DNA of 64,000 bases from Brucella rhizosphaerae (GTDB taxonomy: Bacteria > Pseudomonadota > Alphaproteobacteria > Rhizobiales > Rhizobiaceae). Numbering within the stretch: the stretch's first letter is position 1; each line of letters opens with the position of its first letter. The stretch lies in assembly GCF_002252475.1 (NCBI RefSeq), contig NZ_NNRK01000033.1, positions 62,001 to 126,000 on the forward strand, given 5' to 3'. Shown here piece by piece: positions 15,837 through 22,181 of this stretch. The notes beneath the pieces are model-generated. The model was not told the DNA's origin. It saw only the letters and a list, made by a program, of their open reading frames with translations, and did no database searches. A program made the position numbers and the translations under genes.

Positions 15837-16153
15837 AGCACACCACCGTGAGTTAACTTAAACAGAATGGCTTCTTTAGTGTCCTCAATTCGCAAGTCCA
15901 CTCGAATAATATTATTGTCTAAATCATAATACTTTTCATATATGCGAGTATCAGAATTAACTGATTTTAGTTTCTCTCGCACTTGTTCCAGAATAGATTC
16001 ATTAATCAGTTCATGTATTCGCCTAATGCGTTCTGCTGACGACAGTTTTCCCAGTTCATGTGCATTTTTATTTGCCACGCGACTCTGGTTTTCCCAAAAT
16101 GGAAATTCTAGCGTTAATGCATGATATGTTTGAACCCAATTACTATTGCTCAT
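15833..16153 (-). CDS. Phage protein of unknown function
   Basis: 106 residues from the ATG at 16153, chosen for GGAGGTGC just upstream; the frame to 16171 is not supported. It overlaps both neighbours (ATGA with the upstream gene, GTGA with endonuclease I), so the three are coupled. Mixed helix/strand composition, no domain recognised. Confidence 0.7.
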   Translation of the reverse strand: MSNSNWVQTYHALTLEFPFWENQSRVANKNAHELGKLSSAERIRRIHELINESILEQVREKLKSVNSDTRIYEKYYDLDNNIIRVDLRIEDTKEAILFKLTHGGVL

Positions 16154-16596
16154 GCTGCACCTCCGAACCATCTGCGGAAGCCTGAAAAGACATTCTTTTT
16201 TGTCACAATAGGATTGGGATTATATCGCCCCATCGATAACATTCGGCGATGTTTCTCTCTGTTTTCCTCGGCGAACTCCGCGACTTTCGTTGCTGTAATT
16301 GCTTTATCAATCTTTTCCTTCAAATCGATTTCATCAACAATTATTTTAGTTAACTCGTGATGGCATACATTGTTGTAAAATGGCTTGCTTTGCATATCGA
16401 GATAAACCAACTGAAACAAACTTTCAGTTATTTTTGGTCTGCTTGGGCGAGTTAAATCTCTATTATCAAACATACAAGCACGATTAATCATGCATTTCAT
16501 CTCATATGACCAATGCTCCTTTTCAATTTCTGCAATGATTGCTTCGTGTTTTCTGATTTCTTCGCGAATAATCTGGCGTAGTTTTTCCTCTTTCAT
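16150..16596 (-). CDS. Phage protein of unknown function, helical
   Basis: 148 residues. It opens with a highly charged coiled-coil-like helix (MKEEKLRQIIREEIRKHEA) and ends with an aromatic/basic tail (FSGFRRWFGG). GGGAGGGCG precedes the ATG. Couples to the next gene by overlap. Position in an operon with endonuclease I suggests a DNA-metabolism or late role; nothing more can be seen. Confidence 0.7.
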   Translation of the reverse strand: MKEEKLRQIIREEIRKHEAIIAEIEKEHWSYEMKCMINRACMFDNRDLTRPSRPKITESLFQLVYLDMQSKPFYNNVCHHELTKIIVDEIDLKEKIDKAITATKVAEFAEENREKHRRMLSMGRYNPNPIVTKKNVFSGFRRWFGGAA

Positions 16597-16608
16597 ATCG
16601 CCCTCCCC

Positions 16609-17073
16609 TTAAAGTGTTTTGCTCGTTGTTAGATTGTAGAATTCAAGATTGCCGCAACCACTGAGGCGCTTGCCCTGACGGAGAAGGTCAATCAATTTCG
16701 GCAAGTGCTTGAGTTGTGCTTCGCTGTAATCCTTGCGCTGCTGAACCTTGTCCGCATACAAGCCCTCTACATACTGCTGCCATGTCTGCTTTCCGCCACG
16801 TCCGGGTTTTGCGCTGGCATAACCAAGCATGATGATTTTATCGTCTCGGAATGTGTCGCCGATGGTCGTCAACTCGGTGATGAGCAAATCAAGCCAGTTA
16901 CGATCACCCTTTGAGAAGTCCATGAATGGAACTTGCGTTGTGCCGAAACGTGGCTTGTAATCGACTGTCATCGTTGAACGATTTAGGTCTGCAAGCGGGT
17001 CCAAGCGCGACGGCTTGAAGGAAATCTTTGCTTCCATAATTTCGTATAATTCTGTTAAATCTACTTTGTTCAT
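16609..17073 (-). CDS. Phage protein of unknown function
   Basis: 154 residues, soluble, no recognised domain. First gene of the leftward operon leading to endonuclease I, 12 bases before the next gene. The upstream sequence AAAAGAGGTATTTCCAATG gives GAGGT as ribosome binding site. A glycine/lysine segment (SAKPGRGGKQTWQQY, about 86-100) may be a loop for nucleic acid. Confidence 0.7.
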   Translation of the reverse strand: MNKVDLTELYEIMEAKISFKPSRLDPLADLNRSTMTVDYKPRFGTTQVPFMDFSKGDRNWLDLLITELTTIGDTFRDDKIIMLGYASAKPGRGGKQTWQQYVEGLYADKVQQRKDYSEAQLKHLPKLIDLLRQGKRLSGCGNLEFYNLTTSKTL

Positions 17074-17093
17074 TGGAAATACCTCTTTTAAAA

Positions 17094-17276
17094 TTACTGC
17101 TGATTAAAATGTAAAAGTGCCTGTTCAATGCGTTCGATTGCATCTTGTAGGGCTTCAATAAGTTCTGCATGTTCTGCTTGCTGCGCAACGAGTTCTCTGA
17201 TTACCGCTGCTTGTGTTTTTTCCTTCATCGGCAAAGTTTGCGCTGCGATTTCAATTTCATTTATTGGCATCTTCAT
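17094..17276 (-). CDS. Small coiled-coil phage protein
   Basis: 60 residues, nearly all helical: residues 25-55 show Glu/Ala/Leu heptads (ELIEALQDAIERIEQALL). GGGAG lies 13 bases before the ATG, a little far; a second in-frame Met follows two codons on. An ATAAATA box is 35 bases upstream. Likely a small oligomeric protein; no function known. Confidence 0.6.
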   Translation of the reverse strand: MKMPINEIEIAAQTLPMKEKTQAAVIRELVAQQAEHAELIEALQDAIERIEQALLHFNQQ

Positions 17277-17310
17277 TTGCGTTTGTGTTCTCCCTTTTTT
17301 TTTACATTTC

Positions 17311-17317
17311 TATTTAT
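17311..17317 (-). promoter_or_regulatory. ATAAATA box
   Basis: GGATAAATAGAAATG on the minus strand upstream of the 60-residue gene. It shares an extended context (ATAAATAGAA-TGTA) with the box at 18371. Confidence 0.4.
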
Positions 17318-17338
17318 CCAACTAGGTAGAAAACACGC

Positions 17339-17545
17339 TCAAATGCTCTGGAAATGGGGGCTTTTGAATTGCGTTGCTGCTTGCTTGATCTGGGCCTTTT
17401 CCTTCTTCGCGGCTTTCGCTGCTTTCTGTCCCTGACTGATCTTCGCCTTATGCTCTGGCGTTAGTGTTCGTCCGGTCAGTGCTTTGGAAATTGCGGCTTT
17501 GTGTTCTGGAGTTTTGGCAACTCCCTTTTGTCCGTGTTCGCTCAT
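17339..17545 (-). CDS. Small NUMOD3-repeat protein without nuclease domain
   Basis: 68 residues. Two tandem NUMOD3-like modules are visible: TPEHKAAISKALTG (12-25) and TPEHKAKISQGQKA (29-42), then a Lys/Ala-rich helix. NUMOD3 is the helical DNA-binding module usually attached to GIY-YIG or HNH homing endonucleases; here no nuclease is present. GGAGG precedes the ATG. It is 130 bases downstream of the larger NUMOD3 protein on the same strand. Confidence 0.75.
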   Translation of the reverse strand: MSEHGQKGVAKTPEHKAAISKALTGRTLTPEHKAKISQGQKAAKAAKKEKAQIKQAATQFKSPHFQSI

Positions 17546-17570
17546 TGGCGTGTCCTCCGTTGTTACCTAG

Positions 17571-17577
17571 TATTTAC
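17571..17577 (-). promoter_or_regulatory. ATAAATA-like box (GTAAATA)
   Basis: AGTAAATAC on the minus strand 25 bases before the 68-residue gene; six of seven bases match the late box. Confidence 0.3.
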
Positions 17578-17675
17578 TCGGAGCGCCGTTTGAGCAGGCA
17601 AAACAAAACCCGGATCGCTTGTGCAATCCGGGTCTACCTCTGTGGAGTTGAAAGCGGGCCTATTCACCTTCGTTG

Positions 17676-18308
17676 TTATTTATGCGCTTCACTTTGAGTG
17701 AAGGTTTTTGCTTCTCTGGCTGCGGCCCATCTGGCCTTCGCTGCTGCGGCTCGTTTAGCATTGGACTCAGCGGACTTCGGCTTGCCCTTAAGACCCGCTG
17801 ATATGTTTGCACAATGTGTCTCATCGTATTTCTGGCCGGTCTTTGTTTCGGAGATCTTGGTCCTCACCGACTCTGGGCGCTTCTTACCCAACTTCTTCGC
17901 CGCCATGCGCTTGCGTGTCTTTTCGCTGCGTTCTTCACCCGGCAGATAACGGCAGTTCTGCATGGACTCTTTCTGTCCGCAAATGATTGCGGTTGCATCG
18001 TTCATAACGCCATTGAGTTTGTCCTGACGACTAGCCCAACTCAAAACCAGTTTGAAATCCGAACGCTGGCGACCTTCAATTTTTCCTCTGAGGTAAGAAC
18101 GTGCAAGCGAGTTTAACTGATTGTTTGTGAACTTGTCGATGTATTGGGAGAAGGTCAGTTCAAACGTAACGCCCTGCTTTGTTTGGTAACGCGCACTGCG
18201 GGAATAGAACTTGAAAAGTTTTTCTGTGAAATCGTCCACCTTGTCGTTAGGGAAATCGACTAGTTTGTTATGGACTTGGATCGTAATCAAAATATGTTTC
18301 GGTTGCAT
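17676..18308 (-). CDS. NUMOD3-repeat DNA-binding phage protein
   Basis: 210 residues. The N-terminal 125 residues are not recognised with confidence. From about residue 128 there are four consecutive NUMOD3-like modules (RSEKTRKRMAAKKLG, RPESVRTKISETKTG, YDETHCANISAGLKG, KSAESNAKRAAAAKA), then an alanine-rich helix. GIY-YIG residues are absent, and no H-N-H triad is evident. AGGAG precedes the ATG. The last codons contain a palindrome copy read FTQSE. It may be a remnant or a repurposed homing endonuclease acting as a DNA-binding regulator. Confidence 0.7.
   Translation of the reverse strand: MQPKHILITIQVHNKLVDFPNDKVDDFTEKLFKFYSRSARYQTKQGVTFELTFSQYIDKFTNNQLNSLARSYLRGKIEGRQRSDFKLVLSWASRQDKLNGVMNDATAIICGQKESMQNCRYLPGEERSEKTRKRMAAKKLGKKRPESVRTKISETKTGQKYDETHCANISAGLKGKPKSAESNAKRAAAAKARWAAAREAKTFTQSEAHK
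17677..17683 (-). promoter_or_regulatory. ATAAATA box at 3' end of NUMOD3 gene
   Basis: GCATAAATAACA on the minus strand, overlapping the last codons and stop of the 210-residue gene and 130 bases upstream of the 68-residue gene. Confidence 0.35.
17687..17703 (+). repeat. 17-bp palindrome, copy 6
   Basis: Perfect CTTCACT-TTG-AGTGAAG, inside the 3' end of the 210-residue gene. Confidence 0.92.
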
Positions 18309-18370
18309 AGTGAACTCCTGAAAATTTGTTTGCCAATTGCAGAATTATCTCCAAATAATTTCTACACTTC

Positions 18371-18377
18371 TATTTAT
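18371..18377 (-). promoter_or_regulatory. ATAAATA box upstream of NUMOD3 gene
   Basis: ACATAAATAGAAGTGTA on the minus strand, 62 bases before the start of the 210-residue gene; extended context shared with 17311. Confidence 0.45.
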
Positions 18378-18484
18378 GTAATCTACTTCAAAACCCTGCT
18401 CTAATAGGTAAGAAACCGAGGGATTGGAGTCCCTCGGTCCAGTGAGATGTTTTTGGCAAAACAAATGTGAGATGTTCACGCAGA

Positions 18485-18491
18485 TATTTAT
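18485..18491 (-). promoter_or_regulatory. ATAAATA box
   Basis: CCGATAAATATCTG on the minus strand, upstream of the 18415-18438 hairpin and of the box at 18371. Confidence 0.35.
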
Positions 18492-18605
18492 CGGAATGCG
18501 CTGGATTAGGCCGATACCCAGCCGAGTAGTAGATTACATAACTCATAATATAAAGTAATATGGATTGGGTTAATTAACATGAAAGTAGTAGAATACATAA
18601 CTTAT

Positions 18606-18917
18606 CTATATTCTATATAGATAACCCATGCACTCCACCACTTGCATATCAACTAACCTAAGCATACATGGCTGAAGCCAAGTCCGATTTGGCTTTGCCA
18701 ATCTCGTCCTCGCTTCCAGCCTTGTAGTTTTTCTGCTTTGCAGTGCTTCGCACGGCCATTGGTGGGTTATTGGGTTGATTAACCTGCGGTAGCCATTTGG
18801 TCGCTTCGCTCCATCCTGCGGACAGCCAGTCAGAGTTTGGGCTATTGGGGGAGATAAAAACGGGCGCGTTAAACAGCCAGCCAAATCACGAAAACACATA
18901 AATAAAAGTGCGATCAC
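18606..18917 (-). CDS. Doubtful small ORF
   Basis: 103 residues if read from the GTG at 18917, which has AGGAG seven bases upstream. The N-terminus is hydrophobic (IALLFMCF); the rest is rich in Arg, Cys, Pro and Trp, unlike the neighbouring phage proteins. It overlaps hairpins and a palindrome, so it may be non-coding. The clear ribosome binding site is the only positive evidence. Confidence 0.25.
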   Translation of the reverse strand: MIALLFMCFRDLAGCLTRPFLSPPIAQTLTGCPQDGAKRPNGYRRLINPITHQWPCEALQSRKTTRLEARTRLAKPNRTWLQPCMLRLVDMQVVECMGYLYRI

Positions 18918-19012
18918 GAACACACTCCTGATCTACTAGCGATCGCATGTGCTCTCCTGCACCGGGCAGTTGGTTTTTCCTCATTTTCCGACTGCCCCAC
19001 TATTTCCTCAAG

Positions 19013-19042
19013 CCCTTCCTGCTGCGTCAGGGAGGGTTTTTT
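19013..19042 (+). terminator. Intrinsic terminator
   Basis: CCCTTCCTG-CTGCGT-CAGGGAGGG (one G-U pair) followed by six T. It would end a plus-strand transcript coming from the gene-free region at 18.4-19.0 kb, hinting that something there is transcribed. Confidence 0.8.
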
Positions 19043-19105
19043 ATTTCTTGCGCATAAGTATCATTGGCAGTATTGCTATTTTTATTCTTATTCTCGGAGG
19101 GCAAT

Positions 19106-19303
19106 ATGACACTACAAGATGTTTTTAATGGTGTTATACAGATAATTACAATGATATGGACAGCAGACTTACAGACGCTTTGTGTTGCGATACTGGCGAT
19201 TGCTGCTGGTGTACTGTTGCTTGTGGTGAATGAACGAGCGAACAAGGCCGCTTACAGGTACGCACTGGACCGTAAAGCAAAGCGTAATGGCGCGAAGCAA
19301 TAA
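19106..19303 (+). CDS. Small single-helix membrane protein
   Basis: 65 residues from the ATG at 19106, chosen for GGAGG eight bases upstream. One membrane helix near residues 21-41 (LQTLCVAILAIAAGVLLLV), followed by a basic tail (DRKAKRNGAKQ). Size and layout fit a small phage membrane protein (holin, antiholin or exclusion factor), without a recognised family. The next gene overlaps or follows closely. Confidence 0.65.
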   Translation: MTLQDVFNGVIQIITMIWTADLQTLCVAILAIAAGVLLLVVNERANKAAYRYALDRKAKRNGAKQ

Positions 19304-19649
19304 CTTGTTGGGGGCAACAGTGAGCGACAAGCCCACACAATCTAAAAGTGATGAACTCAACACGTTGTTATGCCGATTGTATGAGTTGAGTTATAGCGGC
19401 GATCTCAAGCCAATGCAGAAGGTCACTAATCAGCGGCCTGTTATGTTTGATGCACTGGTGCAGCCGATTAGCCAGATGACCGTTTTAGATGAAATTCATC
19501 GCATCTTTGCAGATGAGATCGAGCCATTCTTGGCTCATGTTCGAAGTCTCGGTTACGAAGGTCAGTTTGCTTACGAAGGTATAACTGGCCGGATACAGAT
19601 GGATTTTGCAACGGCCCTGGACGCGTTGCGTTTCAAGCAAGCGCTATAA
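19287..19649 (+). CDS. Phage protein of unknown function
   Basis: 120 residues if started at the ATG 19287 (17-base overlap with the previous gene), or 109 from a GTG at 19320 with GGGGG upstream; the second is attractive. No domain recognised; the sequence is mildly acidic and helical. Closed by a 10-bp hairpin terminator 4 bases past the stop. Confidence 0.6.
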   Translation: MARSNNLLGATVSDKPTQSKSDELNTLLCRLYELSYSGDLKPMQKVTNQRPVMFDALVQPISQMTVLDEIHRIFADEIEPFLAHVRSLGYEGQFAYEGITGRIQMDFATALDALRFKQAL

Positions 19650-19652
19650 CAG

Positions 19653-19681
19653 GGGGAGTTCGTAGAACACGAACTCCCTTT
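19653..19681 (+). terminator. Hairpin terminator between convergent genes
   Basis: GGGAGTTCGT-AGAAC-ACGAACTCCC followed by TTT on the plus strand. The palindrome copy 7 overlaps its T-run. Confidence 0.85.
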
Positions 19682-19695
19682 CACTTTGAGTGAAG
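19679..19695 (+). repeat. 17-bp palindrome, copy 7
   Basis: TTTCACT-TTG-AGTGAAG, first base changed. It lies between the convergent stops at 19649 and 19697. Confidence 0.85.
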
Positions 19696-19696
19696 G

Positions 19697-20029
19697 CTAC
19701 GGCTCTACGTAGCGTCTATTTGCCCTTGCGGCGCTCGTGTACGCGCTCAAAGGCTTTGTCGGCTCCCAGTGCAAGTCTACCTCGACCTTAAGCCCTGCTG
19801 GCCCTCTGAGGCTTTCCAGTTCCGTTAAACTGACATAACCTAGTTCCGGCTCACCGAGTCCCAAGTCACACAGACCGAAACACGTATCGCCATCAGGCTC
19901 CATGTCTTTCAGTACCCATGTCGCGTTAGCCCATGGCGTGAACAGTTTGACGACCGGAATATGATCCTTCTCACGATCCAGACCATTCTCCAAAAGCCTA
20001 CGGCGATATTGCGCGGACAGCAAAGCCAT
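19697..20029 (-). CDS. DUF2958 family protein
   Basis: 110 residues spanning the whole family: IPVVKLFTPWANATWVL (about 24-40), CFGLCDLGLGEPELGYVSL (about 50-68), RGPAGLKVEVDLHWEP (about 75-90) and PLSAY near the end. DUF2958 proteins are common on plasmids, integrative elements and phages of Proteobacteria; their role is unknown. The ATG shares bases with the stop of the 51-residue gene (TAATG), and GAGGCGG lies upstream. Confidence 0.88.
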   Translation of the reverse strand: MALLSAQYRRRLLENGLDREKDHIPVVKLFTPWANATWVLKDMEPDGDTCFGLCDLGLGEPELGYVSLTELESLRGPAGLKVEVDLHWEPTKPLSAYTSAARANRRYVEP

Positions 20030-20184
20030 TATGCCGCCTCGCTTTTCATTCCGAAAACTTCAATTTCGTATCGACGTTCGTTAATTCGACGCCATGCCTT
20101 CCAAGCAGCAGCGCTTGGAAATACCCGATCAAACAGTTCGTTTCCGAACATTCCCCACACATGAAAACCAACTTGTGATTGCAT
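20029..20184 (-). CDS. Small protein coupled to DUF2958
   Basis: 51 residues from the ATG at 20184, preferred because CGGAG lies ten bases upstream; the frame extends to 20211. Sequence VFPSAAAWKAWRRINERRYEIEVFG is reminiscent of short proteins that accompany DUF2958 genes on mobile elements. Overlaps DUF2958 by one base. Last gene before the chromosome boundary. Confidence 0.6.
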   Translation of the reverse strand: MQSQVGFHVWGMFGNELFDRVFPSAAAWKAWRRINERRYEIEVFGMKSEAA

Positions 20185-20397
20185 TTGTTTAACTCCGTTT
20201 TGCATTTGCAACTCAGAGTTACAGCCGTTGGATTCAAAGGGCGAGCGCCGTGTTCAGGCCCGTAAAATTAAATTACATAGTGTTTTCAATGGGTTATTTA
20301 GGTTGCAAAAAATAGCATAATATAATAAACAAGGAACCTTGTTTTTTAACCGTGTTTATTAATCCTCTGGAAATTATAAACGAGGGTTATGGCCAAC
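20185..20397. other. Probable prophage/chromosome junction region
   Basis: AT-rich 210-bp stretch without a gene between the last mobile-element gene and the glmM terminator. Contains a small terminator at 20328-20347. Base composition changes sharply past 20400. The attachment core cannot be identified without the other end. Confidence 0.4.
20328..20347 (+). terminator. Small intrinsic terminator
   Basis: AACAAG-GAAC-CTTGTT followed by TTTT; AT-rich, plus-strand orientation. Confidence 0.5.
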
Positions 20398-20425
20398 AAA
20401 AAAGCGCGGAAATCTCCGCGCTTTT
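20398..20425 (-). terminator. glmM terminator (bidirectional)
   Basis: AAAAGCGCGGA-AATC-TCCGCGCTTTT; on the minus strand it is followed by further T, 26 bases after the glmM stop. Confidence 0.9.
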
Positions 20426-20450
20426 GGTATTTCTCAGGCAGCCGATATAA

Positions 20451-21803
20451 TCAGGCAGCGGCACTTTCTGAAGAAATGACGCTGATAATATCATTGACAA
20501 CCTTCTCGACGAGAACGCGATCATCCCCTTCCGCCATTACGCGGATCAGCGGTTCGGTTCCCGATGGACGAATGACAAGACGACCCTGAGCGCCAAGACG
20601 TTCAGTGGCTTCGTCAATCGCACTCTTGACCTTCTTGTTCTCAAGCGGCTTACCGCCAGTGGTGCGGACATTCTTGAGAAGCTGCGGCACGGGTTCAAAC
20701 TTACGGCACAGCTCGCTCAGCGGCTTGTTTTCTTCCTGCGCAACCGCAAGAATCTGCAGGGCAGAGACGAGGCCATCGCCTGTCGTGGCAAAATCCGACA
20801 GAACAATATGCCCTGACTGTTCGCCGCCCACATTGAAGCCATGCTGACGCATGTGCTCAACCACGTAACGATCTCCGACTTTGGTGCGGGCAAGCGTCAT
20901 ATTGTGATCATGCAGGAAGCGCTCAAGACCGAGATTGGACATGATGGTCGCGACAATACCGCCGCCTTGCAAACGATCAGACCGTGCCCATGATTCGGCA
21001 ATTACTGCCAGAAGCTGGTCGCCATCGATCACTGTTCCATTCTCGTCCACGAGCAGAACACGGTCAGCATCGCCATCAAGTGCAATACCCACATCGGCCC
21101 GCACTTCATGAACCTTCTTCATCAAACCGATGGGATGGGTTGAACCGCAATCCTCATTGATGTTGATGCCGTTCGGTTCATCATTGATGGTGATAACTTC
21201 TGCACCAAGTTCCCAAAGAGCCGCCGGCGCGACCTTATAGCCAGCACCGTTCGCACAATCGACGACCACACGCAGACCATTGAGCGATATATTGCGCGGA
21301 AGTGTGCGCTTCGCAAATTCGATATAGCGGTAAATATCGCCATCAACACGCTTTGCCTTGCCGACTTCACCATGGGTCGCAAGATGGGCCGAAAGATCGC
21401 TATCGATCAGGCTTTCGATCTGCAGTTCGATTTCGTCAGAAAGCTTGAAACCATCCGGACCGAACAGCTTGATGCCATTGTCAAAGAACGGATTATGCGA
21501 GGCCGAAATCATCACACCAATATCGGCACGCAATGACCGGCAGAGCATAGCAACAGCCGGTGTCGGGATTGGTCCGAGCAAAAAGACGTCCATGCCAGCA
21601 GCGGTGAAACCAGCTACCAGAGCGTTTTCCAGCATATAGCCGGAACGACGTGTGTCCTTGCCGATCACAACGCGCGAGGCTTGGCCCCGACGGCGGAAAA
21701 TATGCCCAACCGCCATGCCAACTTTCATGGCAATATCGGGCGTCATCGGAAAGCTGTTTGCCTTACCGCGAATGCCGTCAGTTCCAAAATATTTACGTGT
21801 CAT
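20451..21803 (-). CDS. glmM: Phosphoglucosamine mutase GlmM
   Basis: Converts glucosamine-6-phosphate to glucosamine-1-phosphate for UDP-GlcNAc, the precursor of peptidoglycan and LPS; cytoplasmic. 450 residues, full length. It starts [13 protein letters not shown], with the phosphoserine loop ISASHNP near residue 100, metal site DGDADR near 240, sugar loop GGEQSGH near 325, and phosphate loop RPSGTEP near 420. The frame runs 14 codons further upstream but homologues start at 21803. It is read in the same direction as ftsH, separated by a 378-base gap that includes the ftsH terminator, so it has its own promoter. Confidence 0.97.
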   Translation of the reverse strand: MTRKYFGTDGIRGKANSFPMTPDIAMKVGMAVGHIFRRRGQASRVVIGKDTRRSGYMLENALVAGFTAAGMDVFLLGPIPTPAVAMLCRSLRADIGVMISASHNPFFDNGIKLFGPDGFKLSDEIELQIESLIDSDLSAHLATHGEVGKAKRVDGDIYRYIEFAKRTLPRNISLNGLRVVVDCANGAGYKVAPAALWELGAEVITINDEPNGININEDCGSTHPIGLMKKVHEVRADVGIALDGDADRVLLVDENGTVIDGDQLLAVIAESWARSDRLQGGGIVATIMSNLGLERFLHDHNMTLARTKVGDRYVVEHMRQHGFNVGGEQSGHIVLSDFATTGDGLVSALQILAVAQEENKPLSELCRKFEPVPQLLKNVRTTGGKPLENKKVKSAIDEATERLGAQGRLVIRPSGTEPLIRVMAEGDDRVLVEKVVNDIISVISSESAAA

Positions 21804-22134
21804 ATTCTTAGCCTTGCGTTGCGCCATAGAGCTATCTCGAAGCAATCCAATATCAGTCGTTCATAAGAACGCGAAACAACGATGGTCGACCGCCGCATCA
21901 GAGAGACGGCAAATGCTTTCAAACAAATCGTTAGAGCGGTTACAACAATTCAGTCTTAGCCGGAACTACTCTGATTGCGTTATTATCCCAAAACCACACA
22001 TCAATGCAATTTCACCTTTTTGGGGCAATTTCACCTTTCGAGGCCATAAAGTGCCAATAGCACCTTAGTTTGCTCGCATGATGCGCCGAAATCCTTAACC
22101 GAGCCTTTTAATAGGGGCAGGACCTGAAAAGAGA
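21804..22134 (-). promoter_or_regulatory. glmM upstream region with tandem repeat
   Basis: Holds a 14-bp direct repeat GCAATTTCACCTTT at 22006-22019 and 22025-22038 (19-base period). No other structure seen. Promoter not resolved. Confidence 0.35.
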
Positions 22135-22162
22135 AAAGCCGGGCAATCAGTTGCCCGGCTTT
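22135..22162 (-). terminator. ftsH terminator
   Basis: AAAGCCGGGCAA / TTGCCCGGCTTT, a perfect 12-bp stem with a 4-base loop, 20 bases past the ftsH stop. Confidence 0.93.
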
Positions 22163-22181
22163 CGAAATTTATAACAGACGC

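Larger units (their letters stand above)
18309..19105. other. Mostly gene-free 800-bp region with repeats and hairpins
   Basis: Contains two ATAAATA boxes (minus), hairpin ACCGAGGGA-TTGGAG-TCCCTCGGT (18415-18438), near-identical 19-mers AGTAGTAGATTACATAACT (18525-18543) and AGTAGTAGAATACATAACT (18584-18602), an AT palindrome TTATCTATA/TATAGATAA (18602-18624), hairpin AAGCCAA/TTGGCTT (about 18676-18697), GGGCAGT/ACTGCCC arms (18964-18997) and a plus-strand terminator. One weak minus-strand frame is listed separately. Confidence 0.5.

Noticed and set aside
18668-18727. 19-codon frame MAEAKSDLALP... in the non-coding region
   Set aside because: No ribosome binding site; overlaps an inverted repeat that explains its sequence.
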